The position numbers and the translations under genes are program-made. Under the pieces are notes generated by a model. It was not told the DNA's origin. It made no database searches and saw only the letters and a program-made list of their open reading frames with translations. From Diphasiastrum complanatum (taxonomy: Eukaryota > Streptophyta > Lycopodiopsida > Lycopodiales > Lycopodiaceae), in NCBI GenBank assembly GCA_029204225.1, contig CM055108.1, positions 11,751,782-11,815,781 on the forward strand: 64,000 nucleotides of DNA, in the 5' to 3' direction. Below, piece by piece: positions 11,505 through 23,161 of the stretch; position 1 is the first letter of the stretch, and each line of letters starts with the position of its first letter.

Positions 11505-12968
11505 ATGGATGAAATGAAGATTGATCTCAACTTTCCAAAGTTACCTTTTAGCATCAATAAGATTGGTGGATCTTATGCAAAGTCGAAAAAGCTTCCTTAT
11601 GCTAGATCTAGGTCAAGATCTAATTTTCTTCTTGGAGATGTTCATCTTTGTGCTAACTTGGCTAGTTATGAGGATAATGATGGTTCTTCAATGATTCTTC
11701 ATGGCAAGTGCAAGCATGCAAAAGGTAAGGAAAAATCTAACTTCATCAATGGAGGTGAAGCTTCTTCCTTGGAAAAGGTTGTTGTTAATGATTTCTTTGA
11801 TCATATGGAAAAAAATGTTGATAGGTGCATTCATGAAGAAGGAGGTTCTTCTACATCACTTTGTTATGATTCCAAGAAAGTCATTTTTCTAGCAAGTGGA
11901 GTCACATGTCTTCATAAAGAGAGTAGATCAAATGGTTCTATCAAGAGACTTGGTGAGGGAGATAGTCACAAGTCAAGAAGAAGAGAAGTATGTGAAGTGT
12001 TCAAAGTAGGATGTACTTTGAATGATGTCATTGTGAGTGATAGTGATGAAGAATCATTATCATTACCTAAATCATTGAGTGGAAGTTCTTGTTTGAAAAA
12101 AGAGAGTACTTCAATCATCCTTATGGTGAAGGTACTAATCATTTTTTTCATGGCTTCTAATGTCTTTGAGGTTTCTACTTCTTATGATGCAATCATTAAG
12201 AGGGAGTCTTATGAAGGAAAGAGCAATGGAATATTGGTTCTTGGGAAGATTCAAGGCATGGATCTCACATCTCTTCATCAACTCAAAGGATTCTATGATT
12301 ATGAATTGATCACTCATGATCGAGATGGAAAAAGGTTGGCTGGAGAAGACTACATGGAGCAAATCGAGAGGCAATTTCTTCAAGACAAGGGAGATATCAT
12401 TAGTGCGCTTATTGAAGTTTGTTATGGACTCAATAAGGCTGGATTTATTAGGTTTGATACTCATCCTCACCTACTCTACTTCATGTTGGATGGAAAGTTT
12501 GGAATCTATCCTTTGATTTATGATGGTGCCACCAATGACATTGTTTTCACTAGCCTTTATGGAAGATCAAGATCAAGTATTGACAAGATCTTGTTGGGTC
12601 TAGATCATATGTTTGAGAGGGAGTATTTCCAGAGGTTCAGGTTTGAACATATTCATATCTTTGATATCTTTGATGTTCAAGAGAAAGGTAAGCAAGTGGA
12701 AGCAACTCCCTTTACTTTACTCACATGTTTTGGAGAATCTTCTTGTGTAGATGATGTTATGCAAGTGGATATTGGTTCTCATGGTTTTCATGCTAGAAAA
12801 TCAAGTAATGGATCTGGAAAACAAAGTTTGTTCACTGACTTTAATGTTCAAGAGGAAGATCAAGAGGTTGGTCTCAAAGGGCTTCAACAACACAAAAGGG
12901 AAAGTTGCAATTTGGAGCTAGTCAAAGGAAGGTTATTTGGCAAAGATGTTTTGGATCTATTTTTGTAG
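11505..12968 (+). CDS. Unknown 487-aa ORF inside copia sequence; weak kinase-like segment
   Basis: A single open frame of 487 codons from ATG to TAG sits where copia integrase and RT should be, between a protease-region fragment and a polypurine-like tract at about 13720. Residues about 1-250 are Ser/Lys-rich and of low complexity. Residues about 260-385 look folded: ISALIEVCYGLNKAGFIRFD, then THPHLLYFMLDGK and PLIYDGAT. This recalls a kinase catalytic loop (HxDxxxxN) and DFG motif, but the Asn is missing and DFG reads DGA, so activity is doubtful. I see no retroviral domain in it. It may be a captured host sequence or a lineage-specific extra ORF. That the frame is open while its neighbours are full of stops is notable. 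Confidence 0.5.
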   Translation: MDEMKIDLNFPKLPFSINKIGGSYAKSKKLPYARSRSRSNFLLGDVHLCANLASYEDNDGSSMILHGKCKHAKGKEKSNFINGGEASSLEKVVVNDFFDHMEKNVDRCIHEEGGSSTSLCYDSKKVIFLASGVTCLHKESRSNGSIKRLGEGDSHKSRRREVCEVFKVGCTLNDVIVSDSDEESLSLPKSLSGSSCLKKESTSIILMVKVLIIFFMASNVFEVSTSYDAIIKRESYEGKSNGILVLGKIQGMDLTSLHQLKGFYDYELITHDRDGKRLAGEDYMEQIERQFLQDKGDIISALIEVCYGLNKAGFIRFDTHPHLLYFMLDGKFGIYPLIYDGATNDIVFTSLYGRSRSSIDKILLGLDHMFEREYFQRFRFEHIHIFDIFDVQEKGKQVEATPFTLLTCFGESSCVDDVMQVDIGSHGFHARKSSNGSGKQSLFTDFNVQEEDQEVGLKGLQQHKRESCNLELVKGRLFGKDVLDLFL

Positions 12969-13770
12969 GAGTCTTTAAACTCAAGTAAGGTCAAAGGATC
13001 AGCAAGGAAGTGTTCTTCAAGTTTACTTTACTTGTTCTATCTCATGTTTGAGCTATTTCATGTGAATGTGTGCAAATTGTCAAGATATGGACAAACTAGG
13101 TACATTGTCTTGCAGTATCTTATTGTGCGAGTTGTACTAGCATTCTTGGCTGGTTTTTTTGTTGGAAATGAAGCTATTGGAGTTTCATTATGTCACTCAT
13201 CCATGCCTAAGTTCTCAAGTGTTAAGCTAATTGGTGCCAATACTTGGAGATTGTCAATTTTTGGAGAATTCATGGTCATTTTCTTGTGTCAAGTAGATCT
13301 TGAAGATGGACTAGTGCAACCTACTTGGTTTATGGAGTCATGAAGATGGAGATGGAGGCTCATTCATGGAGTTTTTTGGTGGAGACATATCAAGAATGGA
13401 CAAAGTTGGAGGAGACAAGCAAGAAAATGGTCATCACTCATATTTATTGTTTGGTTGCTGTAATTTTCCAGAGAGTTCAAAGTTTGAAACATGGAGAAAT
13501 CATTTCATTCACATCCTATTTGGTTCTTCATGTTCTAGTTATATCTTGATGTGTAAAATTGATGTAAGAAATAGTGAAGCATCTAATTTGGACACTATTC
13601 TCTATATCAATTATGGAAACTACTTTAGAATCTTAGAAAGGAGATCTATACTTAGGATGGAGATCATTCTAAAGTTGGATCAAAGTAGTATGGTCAAAAC
13701 TATGCCAAAACTAGTTACTGAGGGAGTGTGAGAGATTTCAACAAGTTTAGTCATATTTTGGTAAATTGAA
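12969..13770 (+). mobile_element. 3' part of the copia-like unit with polypurine tract and truncated LTR
   Basis: Several overlapping short frames without recognised domains lead to GAGGGAG followed by TGTGAGAG near 13722-13735. That pattern is what one expects for a copia polypurine tract followed by an LTR start. The LTR is cut after about 40 bp, where cassette gene T alpha begins at 13771. Confidence 0.4.
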
Positions 13771-15327
13771 GAGGTGTATGAAACTGATGGAAGATCAATA
13801 TCCTATAATTCATCAAACAACTTATTTGTTGATCTAAATTACTTGGTGAGATACATTGTCACATTCTATGATATAACCTTTGAAAAGGTGAACGAAAAAA
13901 CAATCATAGTACCTAAGTTAGATGAGTCAGAAATTGTAAAAGGACAAAAGATGGAGAGGGTTAGTATAACTCTCATGAATGGTGCACTATCACAAACAGA
14001 GGACCAAGAAGATTTCAGATTCAGTGTCCAATCAGAAAATGATATATGGTGGTTGGTAGTGTTTTGGGTAACTAGCCTTATTATAACATTACATTCATTG
14101 AATAGTATTAATTCTTTGTATACTAAAGTTTGATTAATTCTTTGGACAGGTGCTGAAGGAGGATCATGATATATTATCATGGATATTCTCAAGGACATCT
14201 TATCCTCAGATCATCAAGGACCATATGGATGGAGGACTTCTCAATGTTCCTAGAGTTGGAGACTTGAATGTTGAATGGCACTTAGCAGGTGATTTGAAAA
14301 CATTGAAATGCATGTATAATGTCTCTCACGGTGCTACATCTAAACACCCTTGTTTGTACTGCATGAAAATGGCAGAAGATGTTACTAGGAGTACATGAAT
14401 TACTAGAGAATATGCAGATCCAAATTGGAAGCCTGTGCTGCCTATCCCCTTGTGAAATGCGCATGTTTGCACTCTTCATGCAGAAGTTAGATTACTAGAA
14501 AAGATCATTTATCTTCATATAGATTTTGCTTGGAATAGTAAGCCAGCATCATCCGCAAAGGAAGCTATCTCTCGATTAGAAGATGTGTCCTCAAATGCAG
14601 GACTTCATAAGGGACATGTCAAAATTCAAAAAGATGAAAAGCTTTCAGGAAAGACTGGAAATATGCCAACTAAGCCAAGCATAGGGGGAGCAAAAGCACG
14701 TCAATCCTATCAAATCATACTGGTAAGGCTTCTAATATTCAACACTCAATCTAGACAGATATCATTGCCGCCACTCAGGACTTCGAAAAGAGCGACAAAA
14801 CTAGAGTACTAAAAGTTGATGTATGGAAGAAGCTTGATAGTATGATTGCTATTCTAAGAAAAGATAAATTCTCGAATATTGATAAGAAAGTTGCTCAAAG
14901 GACTTGTGTCAAGTTTGTTGATGCAGTATCAAAAGCATGGGGAGAAGATCACATCACTCATTACATGGTCAGTATAAATTCTTCAAGATGCTTTCAATTT
15001 TCCATATATATTTAGATCCAAACATAAGATTGACATTATGGTTTTGACATTTGTAGCACATACTAAGAGATCATACAACATTTTTTGCAAACACATATGG
15101 AAGCCTGAGTGTTTGGCCATCACGGGATGGAGAAGCCACATTGGCAAGCACGGGCAACATTTCATCGAAATACACAACATGGAGGAACCAATGAAAAACG
15201 AAACTACATTTGTCAATTGTTTTTGCGGTTCTACCGCAAAGTTCAGATTCGACATATAACAAAGTCCACACAATACAACAAGTTTAGAAAAGCATGCAAG
15301 TTTATACAGGAAGAAAAAATTAGATGA
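13771..15327 (+). pseudogene. Cassette gene T, copy alpha (transposase-like, truncated)
   Basis: The 5' third is missing; the copy begins at a segment reading EVYETDGRS. Visible parts are: VPKLDESEIVKGQKMERVS (first candidate acidic residue), an intron at 14068-14149 (GT...AG), then WHLAGDLKTLKCM followed about 15 residues later by PCLYC (second candidate acidic residue with a zinc-type CxxC), and HVCTLHAEVRLLEK. A further exon begins at about 15059 after a TTTGTAG acceptor and carries GMEKPHWQARATFHRNTQHG. Stops near 14396 and 14453 and a frame change near 15105 make it a pseudogene. It lies tail-to-tail with gene S alpha, as in copy II. The layout D...D/CxxC...E resembles a DDE-family transposase; that is inference. 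Confidence 0.55.
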
Positions 15328-15539
15328 TTGGTGAGTAGAAGATAACAAAGACATTCAGTCATCATTGTCATCAAATCATGACATGTTCAAAATTGCTTGC
15401 AAATTCATGGAACAAGAGAGAACAGAAATACCCATTGTAAATGTATTGATTGTATTACTACAAAATACAAAGTGTTCACTATTCATCATCAGCTTTTGTG
15501 TCAGCTTCTATGGCTGTATTGTCATGAAGATATGTATGC

Positions 15540-16245
15540 ATCTAATAGATGTGCATTATCCTTATTTCCACTAAGTTCCATATAAGTAGAGTACAATGAA
15601 TAATGGGAGCTCCTTAAAGTAACATTCCCTTCAGTAAAACCTAGAATGTTCAAAACAAGATCTTTTGACGAAAATGATCTTATTTGTCTTAATAATTTAC
15701 GTCCTCCTAGATAAAATGATAAAGCTTTAACTACCATTCTCCCCAACTAGGCTCAGCTTCGAATGAGCAATATAGATCTCATTTTTTAGAAAATGCCTAA
15801 GATAGTGGCCAAGTCCACTATCCCTCTGGATCGAGGATGCATGTTGTCTGTAACCAGCCCGTCTCGCAACAAAGTCATCAATTATGAGAGCATCCTGCAA
15901 TAAAAAAAAATAAGTTGAAAAAAAAATACATTCGACAGTTAAGAACAGTCTAATGCAAGGACGTTTAAACACTTACACATTCTAGATCAGGATGATCAAT
16001 ATTATGACCATCTACTGAAGAAGAATCATTTGTGAAATGCATTAATAATGGACGAGGGAAGCCCATATGGGATTAAAATGCCATGAATTCTTTATCAGAT
16101 GGTATGCCTCGTCCATGCTCAGCAATATTTGATAAAGCCCTCATCAAGCATTCTTCACCTGCCATCTTCACCATCATAATCAATTCCAACAAATCAGCCA
16201 TTTTCACTCATTTTTGTACAAAAAAATCACTTACAAGAACTCACT
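15540..16245 (-). pseudogene. Cassette gene S, copy alpha (3' part)
   Basis: The minus strand reads GEECLMRALSNIAEHGRG and FPRPLLMHFTNDSSSVDGHN, then an intron at 15895-15976 in the same position as in copies I and II. The next exon reads DALIIDDFVARRAGYRQHAS and HYLRHFLKNEIYIAHSKLS, then VVKALSFYLGG in a shifted frame. Compared with the intact S at 55077-56593, the first 230 or so codons are absent and there are stops and frameshifts. Confidence 0.8.
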
Positions 16246-16346
16246 GACCCTCAGAATAATGCCTCAAAATATGCAAACCTCACTGAGAAATTGTGGACAC
16301 TGAGGACGATTACTGGGTGAAGTTACGAATTCATGCTCAAAAAAGT

Positions 16347-16356
16347 CTATATATAG
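16347..16356 (+). promoter_or_regulatory. TATA box of gene B alpha
   Basis: CTATATATAG lies about 110 bp upstream of the ATG at 16456 and 110 bp from the truncated end of gene S. The CACGTG cluster found between B and S in copies I and II is missing here. Confidence 0.5.
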
Positions 16357-16455
16357 GCCTCACCCATTCCCTCCACGAGTTCATTCTAGATTTCTGCAAG
16401 AGAGTTCATGCTGAAAATTTTCAGAATTTTCAACCTCTCCAGAATTATTGCCATC

Positions 16456-16880
16456 ATGACTTCCAAAGACTCATCACTCTCACTGCATCGCCGAAAGGTG
16501 CCCAAACCCTTTTCGGATGATTTATCACTGATCCATATCAAGAACTATTCCGATGTGCTGATACTGGCTAAAGATCTTTTAACAAACATCAGTTTTGATC
16601 TCAGCCGCTTCACTGATCAGCAGAGTGAGAGTTTGGTCCAAGCGGCCTATTCCACATACTCAGATGAGTTTACAATTTTGGTTCAATAAGCATGATCCCG
16701 TCCACCCAAATCACTTCCACCATTCCAGTATCATTACCTACTAACACCAATCCCCTTCCACCACTACCCCCTGTTGGAAAATGAACTTTACTTTCCTTCA
16801 TCCCTGGATAACTCCATGTGGGACGAATCAGATTTTGCAAAGGCGACTGCAAGTGCAATCCGCAAGTACAATAGAATCAA
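16456..16880 (+). pseudogene. Cassette gene B, copy alpha (decayed CENH3-like)
   Basis: A 77-codon frame from ATG ends RFTDQQSESLVQAAYSTYSD + EFTILVQ. The part from 'LSLIH' onwards follows the order of histone H3 alpha1, loop 1 and alpha2 (RF then Q.S..L..A...Y in the H3 pattern), with a longer loop 1. The alpha3 part is missing. After the stop, other frames show a Ser/Pro-rich stretch (TNTNPLPPLPPVG) and SMWDESDFAKATASAIRKYN, matching the linker and the start of the protease-like domain of copies I and II. By itself the histone assignment would be weak; position next to S supports it. Confidence 0.45.
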
Positions 16881-17029
16881 ATAATCGTAACTAATCAGGT
16901 GCTAAAACACGACTATTAGTTTTACAAGAAAAGCTTAGAAGAAGATGTAAAGATAGAATATAAGTTGGTGCAAATGTAGCGCAGAGAAGGAGAGAGTGAG
17001 ATAGAAGAGAAGCTGATATAGCTATACAA
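16881..17029. other. Junction between cassette alpha and copia LTR
   Basis: About 150 bp have no recognised feature. The LTR copy on the left should begin with TGATACAATTTT, as the right one does, but that start is missing, so the LTR is truncated or rearranged here. Confidence 0.4.
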
Positions 17030-17796
17030 TAGATCTTGATCTAGATTCACTACACTTAGATTTAAGCAAGAGCAATGGATCAAAACTTCATAAACTAGTG
17101 ATAGCGGCCTCACATGTGTGGAGTACTGTCCACTGTATGGCCTGCACCTGAAACAACAAGTACTTTGGTTCTTGATAGCAATCATTCAATAAAATCACAA
17201 TTCTATTGACTAGAAATCTCACAAAAGTGTAGAATGCAAAAGTCTCATCAATCTCATTAGCAAAATGATGATCCTTTTATGGATCAAGTACATCCACAAG
17301 TCTGGTATAGTCCAGCAGGTCTTCACATGTGTGAAGAGTGCCACATCACTCAGATCTATCCATTTGATCCATCCTTGATCCTTATCCAAAGTTGACCTTC
17401 TAGAATATGGCCAAAATTCAAAGAGCTAGTCTCCTAGAATATAGGAATATTCTTTACAAAATAGGATCTAAGAAAAATAGTAAACTCTTATCTTCTAGAA
17501 CTCTATCCACACGTATGAACATCCACTTGCCATGTGGGAGCATTTACTCATGCACATGCAAGGATAAGGTAATTTCTAGGTGACTAGTCAACTTGACTAA
17601 AAATAGTCATATCATGTTCACACTTAACTTGATTGATACAAAATCAAAATAGATATTTACAAGTATGAAAAGTACTTTCTTTCACATGTGGAAATAGGCT
17701 CCACACGTGTGAAATCAGATCATGAACATTATTGTACTCATCATTGATCTTTTTTTACAATAAAAAATGACAAGTGAGAAGTGACAATTTTCAACA
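17030..17796 (-). repeat. Copia LTR (3' LTR of the minus-strand element), truncated
   Basis: From 'agatcttgatctagattcac' onward this matches 23262-23920 with frequent substitutions, so the two are the LTR pair of the element between them. In element orientation it begins TGTTGAAAATTG at 17796. Two of the CACGTG sites present in the right LTR read CACATG here (near 17105 and 17322), the change expected from deamination of methylated CpG. Confidence 0.8.
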
Positions 17797-17810
17797 CTCC
17801 TCCTCACTTC
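17797..17810 (-). other. Polypurine tract of the copia element
   Basis: On the minus strand GAAGTGAGGAGGAG runs directly into the LTR start TGTTGAAAATTG, as expected for plus-strand priming. Confidence 0.75.
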
Positions 17811-20800
17811 TAACTTGGCAAATCTAATGTACATCTATCTACAATTCCAAAAGCATATCTTAACTTGAAAAATGGATCTTTGGAAAATGGCTTGTTTAAG
17901 ATATTAGCTATGCTTTCGGATGATGGTACATGATGTAGTTGCACCTCCTTGGATTGTACCTTCTCCCTCACAAAGTGGTGAGCTATCTCAATACGCTTTG
18001 TTCTAGCATGGAAGATAGGATTGGAAGCAATTTGTTGAGAAGCTTGATTGTCACAATATATGTAAGGGATCTCCTCGACCTTTAGCACATGTAGCTCCAT
18101 CAAGAGTCTTCTTAGCCATAGGAGCTCTTTGGTTGTTGAAGTCAATGCCTTGTGCTCGACTTCACAAGAAGATAGTGAGATAGTATCTTGCTTTTTGGAA
18201 AGCCAAGATATTACTCCTCCACAAAGGAATGTTGCAAATTCACTAATGGACTTTCTATCCATCTTGTCACTTGCAAAATCTGAATCCGAGTAGACTCTCA
18301 AGTGCAAGTTAGATATGCCAAAAGATATAGTACTAGAAACATATCTAAGCACTCTCTTGGCACTTTTCCAATGATGCACTAAAGGAGCTTGCATACTTTG
18401 ACTCAACTTGCTTACACAAAAACTTAAGTTAGTCTAGTGATGGTTAAATAGATTAGGAAGCCTATAAGCTTTCTAAAGAGGGTGATGTCCTCAAAGGATG
18501 CTTCATCACCTTCATTAGTTGCTTTCACAACATGCTCCATAGGGGTGTCAATCCCCTTAAAATCTTTCATACCAAAGTTTTCAAGAATGGAAGTAGCATA
18601 CTTTGATTGACTTATGAAAGTACAATTGCTACTTCTAGACACTCTTATCCCAAGTATAAACTTTAGGAAGCCTAGATTATCCATCTTGAACTCACTAGAT
18701 AAATCAACTTTTACTTTGCTTATGCCTTCATCATCATTTCCTGTCATAATGATGTCATCAACATAAAGCACCAAAATGATAATATTTTCTTCATTACATT
18801 TGAAATATAAAGAAGGTTCATAAGCACTTAGTACAAAGCCAAGGGAATAGAGAAAATCATGCAACCTAGAGTACCAAGCTCTAGGTGCTTGCTTCAAGCC
18901 ATATAGGCTCTTCCTTAAGTAGCACACTTTTTGCTCCTCACCAACCTTGATGAAGCCCTCGGGTTGCATCATGTAGGTTTCCTCCTCTAAGAAGCCATTC
19001 AAGAAAGCATTTGTCACATCCATTTGGTAGAGATCCCACTTGAACAAAGTAGCAATGCAAATGATTAATCTAATAGCTACAAGCTTAGCTACAGGCACAA
19101 ATGTTTCTTCATAATCCAATCCTTTTACTTGAAGAAATCTTTTAGAAACAAGCCTAGCCTTGTACTTACTAATAGATCCATCTTGCTTGTACTTTATTCT
19201 ATAAATCCACTTACATGCAGGTGGCTTCTTCCCTCTTGGAAGATTTACAAGATTCCAAGTATGATTTTCTTCTAATGCATCATACTCTACTTGCATTGCA
19301 TCTCTCCAAACTTTAGATCTATATGCTTCTTCAAAAGATGACGGTTCTTCAATCAATGTAGCTAAGAAGGAGTAAGAGGTAGAAGATATAGAGTCTTCCT
19401 TTTGCTTTTCCTTGTACAAATAGGTGAGCCTTGAGGGCTCGGCCTTGTTTCTTGTTAATCTTCTTGCCGGCTTTGTCAAGATCCTCCTCAGGTTTGTCAA
19501 GATCTTCAATGCACAATGGGTTAGATCCATTAGACAAGCTTTTAGAAAATTGTGACTCATCAAAAAGTACATCCTTGCTTACCTTTACTTTTTTGGATAT
19601 AGGATCGTATATCCTATAGCCCTTGCTATTTTTTCCATAGCCAACAAAAATCCCTTTGAAGGAGGTAGCATCTTCCTTCCTTCTTGTCTCCAAAGGGATG
19701 TGGACATAACAAATACATCCAAAGATTTTAAAATCTTTTACATTGGGTTTCTTACCAAACAAAGCTTGATAAGGTGAGATCTCATCAATGGCACTACTAG
19801 GAAGTCTATTACACAAGTAATTAGCACAAGTTATAGCTTCTCCCCAAAATGAGATGGGAAGTGATGCATCAAGTCTTAAAGACTTTGCACATTCACATAG
19901 ACTCATATTTTTCCTCTCGGACACCTCATTTTGTTGGGGGGTGTAGGAACAAGTGTTGCAATTTAATGCCATTGATCTCACAAAAGTCTTTCATTTTATT
20001 GGAGGTGTACTCTCCTCCGTTATCACATCTTAGTGTCTTTATGGAAGTACTAATTTGCTTCTCAACTAGAGACTTGAACTTAATGAAAGCTTCATATACA
20101 AGACTTTTCTTTGATAGTACTCAATCCATGTGAATCTAGTACAATCATTTATAAAAGTTACATACATCAAGGCACCTCCATTACTTGCATGTGAAAAACT
20201 ATGTACATCAGAATGTATGAGATCCAAGGGAGAGGGAGATCTTGATGAAGATCTCTTGTAAGAAGATTTGTGTGACTTTGCAAGGCCACATGCCTCACAC
20301 ATCTTTCCACACTTTTTGAAAGCTTTTGGTAGGCCGAGGGCTAGTTCCTTGCTTGCCTTTGACTCCATGGATTGAAGATTAGGATGGTCTAATCTCTTAT
20401 GCTAAAGCTCTACTTGAGATAGCTCCTCCCTAGCCAAGTTCACACTTTCATTTGCAACATTAGCATCTAACTTGAAAAGTCTACCTTGCTTAATGCCACT
20501 AGCTATGCACTTATCATTTTTCAAGATGGAACAAACTCCATTCTTGAAATGTACATCTAGTCCATTGTTCATTCATTGTCCTACACTAAGCAAGTTTCTT
20601 GAAATGGTAGGAACATACAAAACATTATCTAGATCTATCCTTTCAAATGTGCCTAAGCAAAGAGGAATAGATCCTATACCATCTATCTTGCATTCTTCAT
20701 CACTAGTAGTGTATATTGACTTCTTAGAGTCATTACAAGAGAGAAGAGTAGCCCCACTATCTATCCACCATGTGTCTTGACTTGAAGTTGGTGTAGATGC

Positions 20801-20887
20801 AACCATTAAGGATGTGTTAAATCCATCCTCATCTTCTTCCTCTTGAGCAATTGTAGCGCAGGCATCCCAAAGGGAGCCAGGAACCAC
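17810..20887 (-). pseudogene. Ty1/copia pol: protease, integrase, reverse transcriptase, RNase H
   Basis: In order along the minus strand: protease with WWIDSGAT near 20760; pre-integrase zinc finger (CEACGLAKSHKS) and integrase start (LDLIHSDVHSF) in 20066-20368; integrase and its C-terminal part (TPQQNEVSERKNMSLCE, LFGKKPNVKDFKIFGCICYV) in 19349-19981; RT with AFLNGFLEEETYMMQPEGF and the YVDD box in 18424-19572; RNase H with YSDSDFASD and the ISLSSCEVEHKAL region in 17810-18406. Stops or frame changes separate these blocks (near 18410, 19980 and 20400), so the element is inactive. It is complete in domain content apart from a foreign block near 21 kb. Confidence 0.95.
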
Positions 20888-21720
20888 GACTTAGCTTCCG
20901 AGCCTTAAACAGGTAACATCCACCCAAGCAAGCCATCCAACTCAGCCGACAGGTTAGAGCCCGTTCCCCAAGAGCTTAACCCATTCACGTTCATGCAAGG
21001 AACACTCAGAACCAGAAGCCGCGACAGATATGGAAACTACCAATTACTGGACCAAATGGTCCTGACAGCATACCGCTGGCGCCACGGACCGAATGGTCCC
21101 TACGGCATACCGCTGGCGTCCCGGGATACGACCCTCAGCTATGTGCCAAGTTAAAAATTTTGAAAGCGGCCTTACAACTGGCGCTTTTACCGAACACTGA
21201 GACCCAGAAGGTAATCAGAGTCAGTTTGAGGAAAATCCCAATTTATTGATAAATCTGAGAAGGTTACATTTCAAATGTGTGACCGACCCTAGTCTCCGGG
21301 GCGCTAGCATGGCAAGGCGAGAGCCATGACAACATTCCAGCAAGGGAGGCTGAGACTTGGTTGGAGCTCGTCCTGAGTCGCAACCCGCACTCCCCTATAG
21401 TATTGGTGTGATTCGGCACCCCCACTCATACCAAGCACTCTACCCAAGCTGGTACAGCACATTTTTCTCTCTCTAGGATTTTCTCTTTCTAGAAAGTCAT
21501 TTTCTCTCTCTAGATTTTATTGATCCCAAGGCTTCCTTTAATCATGCCTAGATCGTGTGAGGTGATTGCACATCGATCTGAGCTCTCTGGACTCCGCTAG
21601 AACCGATCAACGATTTTCAGCCATAGGAACTTGGCGCCGGCTGGATTCTGGTCACTGTGGCGCCGGGAGCAATAGGGGCACTGCTGGCGCCGGAGACATA
21701 GCTGGCGCCGATGGTGCCGG
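20888..21720. mobile_element. GC-rich block inserted in the copia element, between gag and protease
   Basis: The base composition is clearly richer in G+C than either side. The block splits gag (zinc knuckle near 21830) from the protease region. It contains a near-tandem pair in which a ggacc(a/g)aatggtcc palindrome is followed by 'cataccgctggcg' (about 21051-21124), repeated TGGCGCC boxes and, on the minus strand, an AATAAA-type signal near 21240. It may be a nested solo LTR of another family; no target duplication could be fixed. Confidence 0.45.
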
Positions 21721-22577
21721 AAGTAAAGCTTGTAAAGGTAGCTTTACAACAGCAATGTTCCCTTGATCTCCATTTGCTTGTTGATTCTTCTTCAAGTAAC
21801 ATTCTGAGGCAAAGTGTCCTTTCTTCCCACAAAAGAAACACTTGACACTTGAACTTCTTCCTTACTTTGCCTTTGGAAATTGAACCTCCATTCTTCATCT
21901 CGGCCTCCTTTCCTTGATTCTTCTTGAATGGATGTTGTTTCTTCTTGCCTTTGGATGTAAAGTTTTCTTTCTGCTCTCCTCCATTAAGTGACATTCCTTC
22001 CATTCTTGTCTTGAGGTGTAGGAGTCTACTCTCCTCGGCCACAAAAACATATAATGGATGGAAGAGTGTCTTGAATAGCAAATGATTGGACCAAGTTGTT
22101 GAACTCATCACCTAGACCATTCAATATGATTTGTACTAGCTCTTGATCTTGGATCTTTTCTCCTATAGCACTCAATTCCTTGTTAAGAGATTTGATCCTA
22201 AGGACATACTCTTGTCCACTCTCTCTACTTCCTTTCATGCTTTGAAAGACTTGATTCCTTAGCATGAGTATTCTTGAAGTGTTATTGGATTCATAGATAC
22301 TCTTGAATGAATCCCAAGCCTCTTTTGACGAGGCACAAAAAGACACCTCCTTCAAGAGGTCATTGCATACATTCAACTTTATGCAATGTAGAGCTAATAT
22401 TGCTCTCTTCTTGTATTTGGTTTGTTCATGGGCAGCTTGAGGCTCTTCCTCAACTCCTAGAACTATGTCAAAGAGGTCATGGATCACTAGGAGTGATTCC
22501 ATCACTTTCCAAATGGAATAATTTGTGGAAGTGAGTCTCTCACTTGACTCCAACAAATAACCACCCATGGATGACAT
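21721..22577 (-). pseudogene. Copia gag (UBN2 type) with zinc knuckle
   Basis: From ATG at 22577 the protein reads MSSMGGYLLESSERLTSTNY, then the alpha-helical UBN2-type core (SKEAWDSFKSIYESNNTSRI, GQEYVLRIKSLNKELSAIG). After a frameshift near 22040 a basic region and the knuckle CFFCGKKGHFASEC (CX2CX4HX4C, near 21800-21845) follow. The GC-rich insertion begins downstream. It is the best preserved gag of this copia family here; fragments of relatives are at 9526-10603. Confidence 0.9.
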
Positions 22578-23149
22578 TGTAGAATGAATGCTCTTCTAAA
22601 ATCACAAATATTTTTGAATTTTAAAGATCTATGAAAGGCCTAAAGCTCACAAGATTGCCTATAGCCTTGTCTTTATCAAACTAGCACACAAGCTTGAATG
22701 ATACACAATTAGATTTTGACAAAAATTCCGCTTTCACTCTCACAAAAATTTTTGCTTTACACTTTTCTTAGAGGTTTCACTTCAACCAAGGATATGAACA
22801 AATCAGCCTCTTAGATTTGATCTTAAACTCCAAAAAAAAATGCTTCAATGATCCAAACTCTATTTGGTCATAGCTAGATTGAATCTAGATCAATACTATG
22901 CTTCAAAAAGCACTAAAAATGAACTAGAATTGAGATTATAGGACCAAAAAACACAAAGTAACTTGAAATGAAAGTGGTTGTATGGCTTCACACGTGTGAA
23001 AAGTACATACACAGCCTCCAAGTCGATTTGATCCAGATAGAAACAAGCTATCACTCTAGATGAACTTGCCCTCACTAGTATTGGCCAAAAACAAATTTTG
23101 CCAATGATCTTTGCAAGTTTTATGAATCAAATGATCACTCTCTTACTTA
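22578..23149 (-). other. Copia 5' leader
   Basis: About 570 bp separate the primer site from the gag start. A CACACGTGTG palindrome lies near 22990. There is no ORF of note. Confidence 0.6.
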
Positions 23150-23161
23150 GCTATGATACCA
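23150..23161 (-). other. Copia primer binding site (one mismatch)
   Basis: On the minus strand TGGTATCATAGC follows the LTR end directly. It differs at one position from the usual TGGTATCAGAGC. Confidence 0.8.

Noticed and set aside
12135-12470. Minus-strand ORF of 111 codons under the 487-codon ORF
   Set aside because: Shadow frame of the longer plus-strand ORF.
13866-14198. Minus-strand ORF of 110 codons opposite gene T alpha
   Set aside because: Antisense of recognised T exons that are conserved in two other copies on the T strand.
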